64,000 nt of DNA from Lichtheimia corymbifera B2541 (GCA_000697475.1 JNEU01000725.1:62001-126000), one strand, 5' to 3'. Numbered from the stretch's first letter, positions 11,983 to 24,950 are shown. Translations and numbers: made by a program. The notes: generated by a model not told the origin, from the sequence alone.

Positions 11983-12756
11983 TGTTTCCTTTTTGGGCTT
12001 GTGATTTTTTGTCAGCGCGGTACTATATATACAACAGAATTTCCATATATAGAAGGTGTTTTGTTCTCATCCAGAAAAAACATATGATGTGGCGGAGCTA
12101 ACGACAAATGCATTCCGTAGCATGAAATGGGAAAGGGAGGGTGTACAAGGTCCAATCTCATGTAAAAGAGATTTCATCGTCGTAATGTGAATGTTGGCAA
12201 ATCAGATTTAAAAAGGCGGAATGTGAAAATGGATCAACTTCAAATCAATGCTTCACATGCCGTACGTTTAAAAGGTGATGCACCGTTGCTAGGTTACTTG
12301 GAACAACAAAGTTGGGTGATACACATGTAGCAGTAGATGATCAATACAAAGGCATTTCGATAGATATCATATTCGCATGCCTTTTCTTATGCGCTGGTAG
12401 AACATTTGATGTAATAGAACACTTGGTCGTCAATTTAGCATGCTATCACGTTTTTATTTCTCGGTCATTGTATTACTGTTCACGTACGACTTTATTGGGA
12501 TAAGAAGAAAAGAGGTGATAAAGAGAGTGAATTAAGTACGCTATTTACTTGTTGTATAATTTAATCCAACGTCTAATAAGCCATGATGAAGGGATTTGGG
12601 TAAAAACATGCAGGGTGGGTAGGTTGGGCTGATTTGATTGCTTAGTTGTCTACCTCTAGGGTGGATTAGGCTCTAGTCAAAGTCCCAACTAGGACCGGTG
12701 AAAATTTTCTGGCCTTCGCGTCTCCCCTTTTCTCCCCAACCAGTTTTGTTTTACAA
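11983..12756. other. Intergenic region between tRNA-Ile and HMG-box gene
   Basis: Contains a TATA-like stretch at about 12022-12030, on the 5' side of the tRNA, and the upstream region of the HMG-box gene. No coding region or RNA is supported. Confidence 0.5.
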
Positions 12757-13574
12757 ATGCCTCAAGAAGTAAGTGAAGATTGTCTTTTGACTATTCATCT
12801 ATTGCAGTGTTGATGTGCAGTATACTGACGCGTGATGGTAGCTTGGTACCGCGGTTCGTGCTTTGGCTCGCAATTTGAACTCCATTGCCGACTTGCTTGA
12901 TGACTTGAAGACCGGCATCCCTGCATTGGACGCTGCTGTGAGTGTTGACAAGAAGAAGAAGCGCAAATCCAGAGATCCCAATATGCCCAAGAACCCCAAG
13001 TCTGCTTATATTCTATTCAGCATGGCCAAGCGTGAGGAGGTCAAAAAGGAGAAAGGTGGCGACGTCCGCGAAGTGATGACTGAACTTGCACGCAGATGGC
13101 AAGCGCTTTCTGATAAGCAAAAGCAGGTATGTAAAGGGATAATGACGGGATGGAATTGGACCTCTCTCTTATTGCTGCTCTTTATAGCCTTATATCGCTG
13201 AAGCCGCCAAAGAAAAGAAACGTCATGAAAAGGAAATGGAGGAGTATCGATCAAAGAAGTCTGCTGAGGAGGGCACAACTACTGCTACCGTGGACAATGA
13301 AGAAGAAGAAAGCGAATCGTCATCTTCTGAAGATCAATCGACATCATCGGAATCTTCGGCTGAAGAAGCTCCTGCTAAGGTTGTGAAGAAGAAACCTGTT
13401 GTCAAGTCTACCCCCAAATCTGCCTCCAAGCCTGACACTAAGCCTGCCACCACCAAGTCCGAACCCAAGACTGCCTCCAAGCCTGAAGTCAAGCATGCCT
13501 CCAAGAAGAAAAAGCTTAGCTCCAGCACTCACAATGATCAACCAAGCAAGAAGGCCAAAAAGAACAAGCAATAG
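12757..13574 (+). CDS. HMG-box chromatin protein
   Basis: Non-histone DNA-binding protein of the HMGB/Nhp6 type. Three exons: 12757-12768 (MPQE), 12842-13126, 13188-13574; 227 residues. An N-terminal helical part (LGTAVRALARNLNSIADLLD) precedes a basic KKKKRKSRDP. The HMG box lies at about residues 50-120 (PNMPKNPKSAYILFSMAKRE...ELARRWQALSDKQKQPYIAE), with the conserved Pro, Tyr/Phe and Trp core residues. An acidic Glu/Ser tract follows (EEEESESSSSEDQ). The tail has Lys-Pro repeats (KSTPKSASKPDTKPATTKSE) and ends KKAKKNKQ, resembling histone H1-like tails. This order suggests a linker-histone-like architectural role, which is inference. Confidence 0.88.
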
Positions 13575-13774
13575 TCCTATTTGAATCATATTTGACATTG
13601 TAATGCCCATTTTATCACCTATCTTGAATATAACAACTGTATTCAGCATTGCGTTTATTATCATATGGATACGGGTTACATCTTAATGTTCTGGAGTGGA
13701 TGATGACAAGGACGATATTTGATACATGCAGCTGTCATTAATGTTGACATGCTTTAAACATCTTTTGCCTATAA

Positions 13775-13787
13775 TTTGTGATGCATT
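13775..13787 (+). repeat. Dispersed motif TTTGTGATGCATT, copy 1
   Basis: Exact 13-base motif in an intergenic region; also seen at 14134, 26916 and 60867, always on the plus strand. Confidence 0.6.
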
Positions 13788-14133
13788 GACAGAGTATAAG
13801 GAGAAAGGGAGGATACCAGGGGCAAATTTGAAGATATGTGCGATATATATTCTCGTGCTTGGTATAATTGATCCATTAGATGCCTTTGGTAGTTACTTAG
13901 ATTAAGCTTGGTATCGCTTGCATGACTCAAGTCAAGCGAAGCAGCAATTTGGAAACCATAGATTAGTTGAAAAGTTACCCCATTTCAGTAATTACATATG
14001 AGCATACAAACGAATTGACCTTTGCAATGAAGGATGCATGTGCGGGGTATGCACGAAAAACAAGGATCCCTTGAAAAACAGATGTAATAAGTAAACAATT
14101 ACCAGAGAGGTGGGTGATCAATACCAACCAATG

Positions 14134-14146
14134 TTTGTGATGCATT
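14134..14146 (+). repeat. Dispersed motif TTTGTGATGCATT, copy 2
   Basis: Same exact 13-base motif, 359 bases after copy 1, in the same intergenic region. Confidence 0.6.
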
Positions 14147-14562
14147 GATGAGAAATACACAGGATCTCTAGTGATGTGACACGAAATCCTGCATGACATC
14201 TTGATGTAACAACAGCGGGATTGTGTGTTTGTTGCACTACGTGAAATCCACAACTAAGCGGTCAAGGCACAAACGTATGATTGATATAAGGAATGAGCGG
14301 TTGTTGTATGCTATTTGGAGACAATAGCAGCTAGGGATAGTGTATATGAATACTGTAAGGCACGAGTATTGTGCTGAAACTGGATATTAGGCTAAAAGAG
14401 AGAACAAAAGGAAGAAAGTGGGGCACAAACCCATCACCCCCTTTTTCTTTCCTTGACCTCTTTTCCTTGTTTGCCCTCCCTGTTTTTCTTTTTCTTTATT
14501 TGCACCCGTACATCCTTCACTTTTTTTCCTTTCTTTCTTTTTCCACCACCACGTTATCTGTT

Positions 14563-16093
14563 ATGGCTCTTTACCCAACAACATCCTCACCTGCAAGTAC
14601 CGCTTTTATTCATGGATCACTCGCAGCTCTAGAACAACAGGATCATACCATCAACCCTACTATCGATGACACAAAAGAACAACCATGTCGTATCACAACA
14701 TCAACTCCCGATAGCAGTGCCTCGTCCTTGTGTTCATCGTCCAGCAGCAGCAGTGAATGCTCGTTGGAGATGAATGTTAACAACAACAACTGCTTGGAAG
14801 CATCATTCCACCAAGAGAATGGTCACAACAATGAGCAACAACAAGTGTCAGGTGGCTCGCGTCACGAGTGCAGCACTCCTCCTTTGTTGCCAACCACAGC
14901 AGATGCAGCTGCACTATGCTGGGAAGTGTTATTGTATTCCTATTGCTCACAATGGCTACTTCCACCGTTAGTCAAGGACGACGTGTTTTTGGGACCACCC
15001 ATTAATGACAATGAATCTGTCATGACGGCTAGTAGTAGTGCGAGTAGTATTATAGCTTCAAACAAGAACCCGGCACCCACACCATCACCTCCTTGCTTAT
15101 CCCCTGTATCAGCTCCGGCGGAATTCCTGTGGAACCACGAGCCGCTTTTTGACGGCATTGATGATCTGCAGCACCAGCACCAACAACAACCAGCACCATC
15201 CGACAATGAAAACAAGAGTAATGTGTCATCATCTACTACCCCACCACCTCCTCCATCAATACCGACACCATCCACGATGGATGATATCAGCATGCCATCA
15301 CCTTCATCTATTTGTGAAACTGACGACAACAGCCTTTTTGATGACGATGATGGTGATGAGGAGGATAAGAATGATATGCCACGCATATCTCTAAAGCGTC
15401 AACGTTCTGAAAATGAGGCATCGTCATCATCATCACCACCACCGCCACCACGCAAGAGTGCTCGTTCTAACAAGTCAACCTCACACCAAACCACCATGGC
15501 AAGTAAACGACGTACCAAACGATATGCTGGAAGACGTTCACGAAACAAGCCCATCAAAGTGATTGCACCTTACCACGAGCCGCAGGACGGTGATGAGTAT
15601 CTTACGGTATTTGAGCGATTAACACAGGCGGGGATCGATTGGTGCCGCTACTGTGGAACCACCGAGGGCGTTAACTGGCGTCCTGGACCATGGGGCAAAC
15701 GTACATTGTGCAAGTAAGTGTGATCCGTGATAGAGGGAGACGCGTTTTGAGATATTAACATGATGAATGTATAATAGCAAACATGGATGTGATTACAAGG
15801 GCTATGGAATTGCAAGTCGATTGCCACGACTTGATCTTTCAGCTTTTGCTAACGAGCATCTTGAGGAGCGTAAAAGACCTGTTGTTCAGCAATTCTGTAT
15901 CGTTTGTCATAGTCCAGAATCCGTGGTTGGAAATAAGCTTATTGCTTGTGAAGGAGGATGTTCACGCGCATATCATCAGCATTGTCGTATCCCTTCCATC
16001 CCCAACACAGCATGTCATGATCAGCAATGGTGTTGCAGCACTTTGTGTCGTGAAAACCGCAAACGTAACAAGGTTGGGCCGTACGACGCGTGA
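14563..16093 (+). CDS. GATA-like zinc finger plus PHD finger protein
   Basis: Two exons, 14563-15713 and 15778-16093. The long N-terminal part (about 350 residues) is low-complexity, rich in Ser, Thr, Pro, Gln and Asp, with a basic KRRTKRYAGRRSRNK segment. Then comes a GATA-like finger, WCRYCGTTEGVNWRPGPWGK followed by RTLCNKHGC, whose last cysteine pair is C-x4-C rather than C-x2-C. The splice junction falls inside CNK. A PHD finger follows: FCIVCHSPE...LIACEGGCSRAYHQHC...QWCCSTLC, matching Cys4-His-Cys3. This suggests a chromatin-reading transcription regulator. The start MALYPTTSSPAS was chosen over further-upstream non-ATG codons that translate a pyrimidine tract. A GTGAGT at the stop could be a donor, but the only extension I see adds one residue. 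Confidence 0.85.
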
Positions 16094-16736
16094 GTTTAAC
16101 ACAACATCGCAGCACCATGTGCATACATTACACACACACACACAATCAATCATGCATAACACACACTCACACTCACACAACATGGCAGCATATATTTACT
16201 CTCAACATTCCACCATTACCTCCTTGTGGAACATCTGCATTGCATTCCATCACCTCCTTTTTCATTTCTTTGTGTTTATATACGTTCCCGTTTTAGGGTT
16301 TAGACCGTCATCACAATGTGTAATTTACAAAATCAAGTAAAGTACTTGCAGCAGCACCAAATAACTCAACGTCCTGATGTTGGATAATGAATTTGTTATA
16401 TTCAGTCATAGTAGACCCGGATCATCTACTACATCATTAACTTTAAAGCTTAATCCACACACACTCTCCCCCCCAACCTCCTTTTTATCTTGGTTGCTTA
16501 ACAAGCTCACATTCATCCATTAGAGTGCGGATGCATAGCTCACAGACAACAGCCACCACCTTCATCCCTATTCTTCTCCTCGTCGCTATCATAGGTGTCA
16601 ATGCTGATGCCTAGCAAATGGGTTGTCAAAATGGTACTCCGGTTCGGTGAGCTGCATTAGCGAATCAAAGACTTTTTTTTTTTTCTTTTGCTTCAAAACC
16701 CATTCATTCCACCACAACACAAAGAGGACACACTCC
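16094..16736. other. Intergenic region
   Basis: Contains CA-rich microsatellite runs (about 16126-16180), a C8 run near 16472 and a T11 tract near 16673. It separates the GATA/PHD gene from TFC3. No supported gene. Confidence 0.5.
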
Positions 16737-19700
16737 ATGAAGAGGTTGATTGCTTCTATTGAGGAGCATGTAGCTTTCTATGGACCTAACGGTAAACGAT
16801 CTCTATCTATTCGACCCACATTGTATTGCCATGCCACTCATGGTTGTCAAAATAGGTTGCGACGTCGAGTCATTGTGGCCCGTTATGCAAGCGATCGAAA
16901 CGACAAAATCAAAGTGTTGGCGTGTCTTGGTTGGAATGAAATCACTCGAGTTTTATAACGTATGTACAACAAGTCATCTCCATGGACACAGAAAAAGTAA
17001 CTTTTGCCATTGCTGCTTGCAGGACAACCAAAAGCTCGATCGACCTCGCGATATGAAGCTTGAACATGCCGACAGTATACGAATTGTTGCACCTGCCGAG
17101 CTTCGTAAAAAGGTCCTTTTGCGATATGCACCGGTAATGAAAAAGACAGAGTTGTTTTGTGGATAAGCTTTCAATAACAGTCTCTATTATGCAGCAGCAG
17201 AATTCAAATCTTTCACTCAATGCGAACCAGTTTGCTGTGCTCGACAAGATTGCAAACACACGGCGTGATGGCATCCTTCAAATTCAAGTTGCGCGTGAAC
17301 TCGGTGTTGATTCCCGGGCTGTATATCCTGTGATCAAACGCTTGGAGGAACAGGGATTAATGTAATGAACAACGCTATGGACATTGATGTTCAAGTTGTA
17401 TTGACTCTGTGATATATGTATATAGCATCAAAACACGTGTATCCACCAACAAGACATGGACGAATCTTTTACACCATATTCGATTTTCACCGGATGAGAT
17501 GGTCAATACACCCACGATGGACCTGCAAGGCATTATTCACTATGATACGCTGCAAAAGCGATTGGTCAATGTGTTATCCGAAGCAAAAGACGACATGATC
17601 CCCATGGCTGAACTATTCAAGATATTTGTAAGTGTGCTGTCATCAGGGAAAGGAGAGGTCGCTTATAACTAATATGGTTCTTCATGCAGGGTTTTACGAC
17701 AAAGCAGCAGAAAAAGTGGATGAGCCGATTCTTTGTGCGTGCCATTGATGAAGGATACATTGAAAAGAAGCGATTGATGATTGATGGCATCAAGACTGTT
17801 TGCATCAAATTACTGCATTCACCTATCCAAAAGGAAGAGCAAGAAGGTAAATCATTGTAGGTTTATCAACGCATCATGGATCTAACCTAGTCTCTTCAAA
17901 GTAGCCGCTCCCAAGCCAGAAGAAGATACTGAATCATCCAGCTCAAAGAAAAGAAAGAGGCAGTATGGCCAGCTTTATGGAAAGGAGTTGCAAGATCGTA
18001 TCGTTCAAGTGATTGGTGAAGCTGATGATAAGGGAATGACGCGCAGGGTATGTAATTTACATCCTATTATGTGAACACATTTATTCATGATCTTTTACAC
18101 ATAGCAAGTGGAGCATGCCCTTCCAGAAGCTACACCAAGTGCCATCAAGCACTTTCTCAAAAGCATCATCAGCATGAACAATGACAACAACAATGATCAA
18201 CAACTTTTTCATGTTATTGAAGCTCAGGGGCGTGGTCGATGTTATCGTTACTTTACACGGGCTGGTCTCGACGCTTTTCTCAAGAACCGTGGTCAGACAT
18301 TAGCAGGTCCTAATCATGACCAAGAGGGTTGCGCGGATGAAAATGAGACATCAGCAGCTGTACCTGAGGATCAAGAGAAGGAGGATGATGATACAACATC
18401 AACATCAAATGGCACCAAACGGGTATTGACAACCACAACCAATGAAACACCACCTCCCTCAAAGAGAGTCAAGACAGTAACAGAGGGTGGATTTACCAAA
18501 GGCACACGACAATCCATGAAAGGCACCAATGTCACTATGGACAATCGAAGAAATGCTATGGCAACCATTGTCTTGCGCGACAAAGTCCGGGAGTTACATG
18601 GTGATCTAAGAGAGGAGATCATGGTGCAAGCGGGTGAAGCAGAAAGCAACCACGTGATTGCGAGAGCGACCTTGATGCGGATGGCAGAACGATTGGAGAA
18701 AAGCAACGTGATTCGTATCATGAAAACAGCAGTGCCTACAATGACGGGTGCCATCGAGACAAAGATTCTTTTGCTTCATCCTGATGTGGGTGACAACGAC
18801 GAGATTGTAAAGCAATACATGGAACGGCTGAGGATGAACCGTATGGTCAAACCCATTGTTTGCAGGAAATTACCTGAGCTTGAAGTTTATGACAGAGGAG
18901 AATCAGCAGCAACATCTTCCACATCCAATGAAATGACACCTAGACAACATGCCGCATTACAAAAGGTGTATGGTGCTCCTGACAAGTATTGGCGTGAAGT
19001 TGCTTTGCGTCATGGCTGGCTTAGTTCGCGATGGCTACGGGCTCGTGTGCTGCATGAATATCTCTTTGATCAGAAAAACAACATGAATGCCGTTGATTTC
19101 GGAAATGTGATTTCGCATATGCCATTGGACGTTTATCGTAAAGCATTTGGTATTTGCAGCTACAGCGAAGACGCCGAAGAGTTTTTACGCAACAATGACA
19201 ACCCAGAGATACCCCTTTCCATGATACCATCCAATTTGCATCCTACCATTATCACCAGCACCAGTCGATTAAGGCACCGTTTATTCAAGTTGTTGGCTAT
19301 ACTGGAAGCATTGGAATTGATGGAACCACACACCTTGACGCGCCCAACAACCACAGAAGAGCGACCTACCATCACCTTGACACGCATGGGTAGAATACGC
19401 AACTTTTTGGATACATCACGGCCTATTCTCAAAGAAATTGAGTTCCATACACTCGACAATGTCAAGTCATTTTGGGACGAATTGCAATTCACGTGCACTT
19501 GTGAACACACTCGAACCACAGCAACACCACGTGGCCAAGGTGAAAAGGAAGATCTGCTAAGTTCAATCACCATATCCAGAACGTGGGGTATCCATATCCT
19601 GCTAAATCCTCAGCAACGTCAGTTACTCGAATCGCACGTGGATCGTACCAAAGGAAAGGCGCCCTGTGACGATGACAAGTTGATTTTATATTTATCACGA

Positions 19701-22192
19701 CAAGTATCGCTAGCACCTTCTCGTGTCAAGCGGTATTTTGAGGGTATTGTGCGGCTACATCATGGCGGTCCTAGTAGTGGCAGATCAGCTCGAAAAACGC
19801 GTCCTCCAGAACTTGTCAGCAATCTTATCAAATCGGCCATCTCAGGAGAAAGCGTACAGGCTTACAAGTCAAACAACATTGAGCAGACATTTACCCCCAC
19901 TCGACGCTACTTGAGACATCGATTTCCAACATCCAATACAGGAGGTACTCTTCCCCACCTCGTTCTTCAATCACTCAATATTAACTTTTGATGGATAGAT
20001 TTGGCACGCCCGAAAAAGTATAGAAAGTGGCAGAAAACGGAGCAAGACGTTCTCATCCATGCTTTTACTATTATGCGTCAACGTGCCGATGCACTCCATA
20101 TTCCGATAGCATGGAGACCAATTGAACAAGTTTTACCTGGTTGGGATTATGAGACGTGTCGACGGCGTTTGCACCATATGAAGAGCCATTCTCCTCATCT
20201 TGGACAAGATTTGATCAACTTGAAGCAACAATGGATAAAGATCTACAATGAGGGCATTCAGTCTGGCAAATTGGTGGATGATCGGCCTTGGGATGTTGTG
20301 GATTTCGATCTACCAGGGCAATTGGAATATTTTGTAACCAAGTTGCATGCATCACCGGTCCAGTAAGTTGATTTCTGTGCGCGTAGGTGGAAAAGGTAAA
20401 CATGACTGATCCCTTTTATTTCAGGATAAATGCATCATTAGATCGTTTACCGGATCATCGACAAGAACTTTTGAGGCTCTACACTATCGCTCCCAGGATA
20501 CCCTATCAGCACATGGAATCCATGCTCACTGTGCACGGTGACCGGAGGAACCTTCAACACGATCCGGCTTCAACAAGAATCACACATATCGCTGTGTTGA
20601 TCAAGGTAATATGAGCTTTTCTTTTGTTTGATGATATCACTAATGAATAACCTGTTAGATGGTGCTGTTGACAGCAACGAGCGATTATGACCCGAAAATT
20701 GCTCATGCATTATTGGAGCGATTCAGTCAGCAGGAAATGATGGATGCAACTCGATATCTGCGCGATGCAGGTGTACTGATCAAGAACAGAAGCTTCGGTG
20801 CAAATCGAATGATTCCAGGTCGACAATACAACTTTTCGGAAAAGTAAGCCTATTGTTGGGTTGTCATGGTGATGGGTTTCCGCTTTTTCACTCACCATCA
20901 CATGCGCGATATGTAGGTTCTTGAAGAAATTTACCTGCTCGTTTTATCCTTCTCGGCTACTACAACAGTCAAGTGATTTTTATCAAGGATTGAAGCCCCA
21001 GATAGACCTAATCCAGGATCAAATATCGGGAGGTGCTATGGCTGTTATATTGGACATGCTATCCACGGGTCAGGTAAGATGCGAACCATGCTTGTTGTAT
21101 ATGGGTATGCGAGAGGCTAAGTCATTGTCAATAGGTGGAACTCAACATGAAAAATGAAGAGCAATATTTTCAGGCGCATTACAATTCCACATTGGCCGAA
21201 GTTGTTGATGGTAAGCTGTCAAGAGAGAGAGAGAGAGAGAGATCACGCAGCCGAGAGAGAAACGATGGCTAACTTTTGTGTTTAAAGATGATCTTTCTGC
21301 AAAATGGATCAATCAGGGATTCGATGTTATCCTCAATACAACCAACAAGCCATTCATATCCCATGAGCAACATGCCGAGTCATTCGATACTGGTATTTCG
21401 ATGCCATCTATGGAAGCAGTCGATGCATTGGATTCCGATACCCGCTCTGTGTATGATTTGATTGATGATTGTGGAAAAGATGGAGCCACACTGCCTCTCC
21501 TCAAAGTAAATATCAGCATCGTGATCCACATACATCATGACTTACAACATATATATAGGGTCAACTTGATATACCGGATAGCAAGATAGTACAGGCGACT
21601 CAACAGCTAATATCGGGGTCCTTGATTATACGTGTTGGCTTTTCAGATTTACGTCTTGTCAGCTTTCGACATGTTGACCATTGGACTGTCCCGCTTGATG
21701 ACAATACGCATTTTCATCCTCGAATGTGGCGCAATATTCATGGAAAAACAATTCCCACTGTACTGGAAGGATGTGCAGAAGCTGTACTCCAGCATATTTT
21801 ATCAACGCCGGGTATCAAGCAGGTATGTGGGAGGAGGCAGCATGATCCCTTGTATGATTGTTTTCTAATCATCATCGCATATTTCTGTAGTCTCAACTGT
21901 GCAACATCTTTGAAGGATACATGGCAAGAGCTGAAATTATGGACGTATTACAATATCTGGAACAGCGGCATGCTATCAAGAGCAAGCAGTTTCATGAGAC
22001 GAAAAAGGTTGGACTCTTTGGACGGCGTTTATTTAGCAAGTCATTAGGTAAATTTACTATTATTATGCGAGCTTCCTTACAAGCGGAGACTAACTAACGC
22101 GGTTAATAGATAATGATAAGATAGCCCACGATAGCATCATTCATTATTGGCCTTTATCTGGATATTACAAGTCTATACAGGTTTCGAGGTGA
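16737..22192 (+). CDS. TFC3: Transcription factor TFIIIC large (B-box-binding) subunit
   Basis: Homologue of yeast Tfc3/tau138, the TFIIIC subunit that contacts the B box of tRNA genes. The N-terminus MKRLIASIEEHVAFYGPNGC, then DVESLWPVMQ, resembles the family start. The B-block winged-helix motif is clear: NQFAVLDKIANTRRDGILQI, then QVARELGVDSRAVYPVIKRL. Further modules include FTTKQQKKWMSRFFVRAIDE, WREVALRHGWLSSRWLRARV, and LARPKKYRKWQKTEQDVLIH, a conserved Tfc3 segment. About sixteen short introns; the largest exon is about 1.9 kb (from 18107). The last exon, after an intron ending near 22108, encodes NDKIAHDSIIHYWPLSGYYK and SIQVSR with stop 22190-22192; a longer out-of-frame reading to 22335 is rejected. 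Confidence 0.9.
21223..21241. repeat. (GA)n microsatellite in a TFC3 intron
   Basis: About nine GA units inside an intron of the TFIIIC gene. Confidence 0.85.
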
Positions 22193-22545
22193 TTTGTTTA
22201 GATGCATCATTAAAGCAAATAAAAGTGAGCGGTTGGTTGCCTGTCAATGTCAGTTGTGCTCAAGCAAACATGCAAATGTTGGTTACACAGCATTTGAAGA
22301 ACGATAAGACGATTGGAATATCGGTACCAAGATAACGATATGATGGGATAGAAGCGTGTGAATGCGTAGGAGTGTCATTACTATGGGGATAAATGCGGGT
22401 GTGGTGTGTATGTGTGTTGTTGTTGCTGCTGCTGCAGTGTGAAAACAAAAAAGCGACACAAATGGTAATGAAAGCACGGCAGATCCCTCACTTGTTTTTT
22501 TTCCCGCTTGCCAGAACATACCCTTTCTTCTCATTCACACACATA
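22193..22545. other. Short intergenic region TFC3 to SSH4-like gene
   Basis: Holds TG/TGC-rich runs near 22410-22436 and a T8 tract near 22494. No gene. Confidence 0.5.
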
Positions 22546-23832
22546 ATGTTGACGGCCTTAGCCTGGACATTTATTGCTTGTATCATTGTCTTTTTCCTTG
22601 TCATTGTCTTTCTTTTATTCTTTACACGAGCACCCAACCAATTATCCCTGTCATTGGTCGATAGCGAATCCAACTTTGAAGAATGGTTACAGGAATCGGA
22701 AGAACAAGTAGCAACGCTTTCGGAAGACGCTCGGTTAAGTTATGAGAGAGCCAAAGGTAAAGAGTCTCTCACTAGTCGAGAGCCGCTTTGTGCGTGTGTG
22801 CGTATACATATTAACATCGTTCTACAGTGTTTCAACAGCGACATCCACCTGATAGTATACCCACCGATATCACCCCGCCTCAGCTTGTTTCTATCCAAGA
22901 GAAAGGTGTTTCGGCCTTTGAGTTTGAATGGGAACCAGATGCAAACTGCTTTGTAGCAGCACGTACAGAAATACAATTCATTCATGGAGAATCCTGCGTA
23001 CAAACCAATCTACCTTTACCAAGAAATCAAGAAGTCTATTATTGGGAGGTAAATAATCTTTTCTCATTCATACTTCTCCTAGTTGCTTATCTCTCTTTTC
23101 ATTTAGGCCAAAATGTTTGATCTTCCCGAAACAACCACAGTATCTGTTGGAGTAGCTACTAAGCCATATCCAAGCTGGCGATTACCGGGTAGGATGGGGG
23201 GGGTAAACAGGAGCAGCAGGATGAACAAAGAGTACTAATGTTGATAAATATTCAAAGGCTGGAACCGTTATTCGATTGGCTACTTTTCCAATGATGGCAA
23301 CAAGTACTTTAGCTCTCCTTTCAATGGCAAACCCTATGGGCACACTTTCAAGCATGGCGATGTGGTTGGTGTTGGTTATCGACATCGGACGGGGACGATC
23401 TTTTTCACAAAGAATGGACGCAAGTTGGAGGATGCATATACAGGCTTAAGATGGAATCTGTTTCCGACAGTCGGTGCGAACGGACCATGTCAAGTGCACG
23501 TCAACCTTGGTCAAATGGGATTTGTGTTTATTGAAGCCAATGTAAAAAAGTGGGGACTAGCACCATCTCAAGGAACACTTGCACCACCTCCTGCTTATGG
23601 ATTGGAACGCGATACGATTCTACTTGCTTCATCCAATATCGATTCTAATCATCATGATGGTGGTGGCAGCAGCAGTAGTACTAGCAGTCATCATGGTGGT
23701 GGTCATGCACATCAACAACAAGACGTCGTAATCCCAATGGTGGGCGGTGGCAATACAGCTCACGAGCCTCCGCCTTATACTTCACAACATCATCAAGATG
23801 AGAATAGTAGTAGTAGCCGTAGCCGTAGCTAA
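22546..23832 (+). CDS. SSH4: SSH4/EAR1-like SPRY-domain membrane adaptor with PY motifs
   Basis: In yeast Ssh4 and Ear1 are single-span endosomal/vacuolar proteins that recruit the ubiquitin ligase Rsp5 to cargo. The parts match in order. An N-terminal membrane helix (residues about 3-28, LAWTFIACIIVFFLVIVFLL) comes first, followed by an acidic linker. A B30.2/SPRY domain spans several exons: EVYYWEAKMFDLPETTTVSV, GVATKPYPSWRLPGWNRYSI, GYFSNDGNKYFSSPFNGKPY, VVGVGYRHRTGTIFFTKNGR. Two PY motifs follow, PPAY in APPPAYGLE and PPPY in EPPPYTSQH. The tail is rich in Gly, Ser and His. Four introns. The PY motifs are direct sequence evidence for a Rsp5/Nedd4-type partner; cargo is unknown. Confidence 0.88.
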
Positions 23833-24030
23833 TCCCTCATCATTAATCATATCATCATCCTAATACTACTATTTTCCTCTTTTTGCATTAACGAGGCGTT
23901 TCTTCATATGGGAGGATCATCGCGGTGTTTGTAACCCAGCAACGTGGCGACATGTCGTGGTGCTGCAGCCTGTCTATACAACCCTCTCTCTTCCCACCTC
24001 CTTTCTTCCTTTTATTCTCGTATATCTTTA

Positions 24031-24815
24031 ATGAGTGATAACAAAGGTTTGCATTGCTCTCATTGAAAAGAACCGAATCGAGCATTGGGCATTGACCAAA
24101 CGATAACACCAGATTCCGCATCAGCTCCTGACAACTCGGAAGAACCTGTCCAAGTGACCAACAAGTACGACAGTACGCAACTGAAAAACGCCATTGACGA
24201 TGAAGTGCGTCGAGTAAGTATAGTTCTCAACAGCTTTTATGACGCGTATCTCACATGTTCCACTCTAGTTTTTTGGAAAGGAACGTGATTATCAAGAAGG
24301 ACATTTACATACGGATATCAAGCTGGTGCTAGGATATGGCTCATGTCTACTGGCTGGTGCTGCATTCCTCTTTGAGTACTATTCTAGCTTTGAAGAAGCC
24401 AAGCCTGTATTGTGGGTTTCTGTCATTGTGTTCTGGATCTTGCAAGCCATTTCATGGATCTACACCACCTTTGTCGAAAAGAATGAAATCTTTGTTGGTT
24501 ACAAGCATGATCCAAAGACGGGAGATGTATGTATTTATATCTATATAGGACACCAATGATGCAATCGCGTTCTTATACATTCATTATTAGCGACAGGGCA
24601 TCGTCACGGTATCGGCTGACGCACACCGACATTCTCCATTGTATACCCTTACTCTTCGCTTCCAAGATCAAGTCCACAACAAGGTGTCTACGCACAAGGT
24701 GGAGAAGAATGTGAATACCTGGTTTACAGAAGAAGGTGTCTTGGTCAAGGAAGCATTGGACAAGGATTTACGGGAAGGGGACGAGGAATTGATTCGCAAG
24801 ATGCACAAGGAGTAG
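24031..24815 (+). CDS. SPC2: Signal peptidase complex subunit 2
   Basis: Non-catalytic ER-membrane subunit of signal peptidase. Core exons encode PVQVTNKYDSTQLKNAIDDE, then FFGKERDYQEGHLHTDIKLV. Two membrane helices follow (about LGYGSCLLAGAAFLFEYY and VLWVSVIVFWILQAISWIY), with the loop SSFEEAKP between. Then come FVGYKHDPKTGD and, after an intron, a lumenal/cytosolic C-terminal domain ending LREGDEELIRKMHKE (stop 24813-24815). This order and length fit SPCS2. The start is unresolved. The frame is closed just upstream of AACCGAATCG and contains no ATG. The nearest candidate, ATGAGTGATAAC at 24031, would need an unusually short intron of 24 or 36 bases. Everything after position 24085 is secure. 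Confidence 0.82.
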
Positions 24816-24950
24816 ATGATGAGAGGGGAAACGCTGTAGCATTGACATCCAAATACATTTTTTTATCTCTTGATAAATCGAGGAAAATTGTTTTTTATGA
24901 TACATCGAGCAAAAAGAATAAGGTATGCATTATCATTGTTGTTAATTGAT

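Larger units (their letters stand above)
13575..14562. other. Intergenic region with two copies of a dispersed 13-mer
   Basis: Downstream of the HMG gene and upstream of the GATA/PHD gene. TTTGTGATGCATT occurs at 13775-13787 and again at 14134-14146. A strong pyrimidine tract (about 14440-14545) immediately precedes the GATA/PHD start. No supported gene. Confidence 0.5.

Noticed and set aside
14371..14562. Longer N-terminus of the GATA/PHD protein
   Set aside because: The extension has no ATG start and translates a pyrimidine tract as Phe/Leu/Ser.
14940..15386. Minus-strand Ser/Gly-rich frame
   Set aside because: Antisense shadow of the low-complexity half of the GATA/PHD gene.
22193..22335. 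Extension of TFC3 to a stop at 22333-22335
   Set aside because: That frame is different from the one entering the last exon; the spliced frame ends SIQVSR at 22190-22192.
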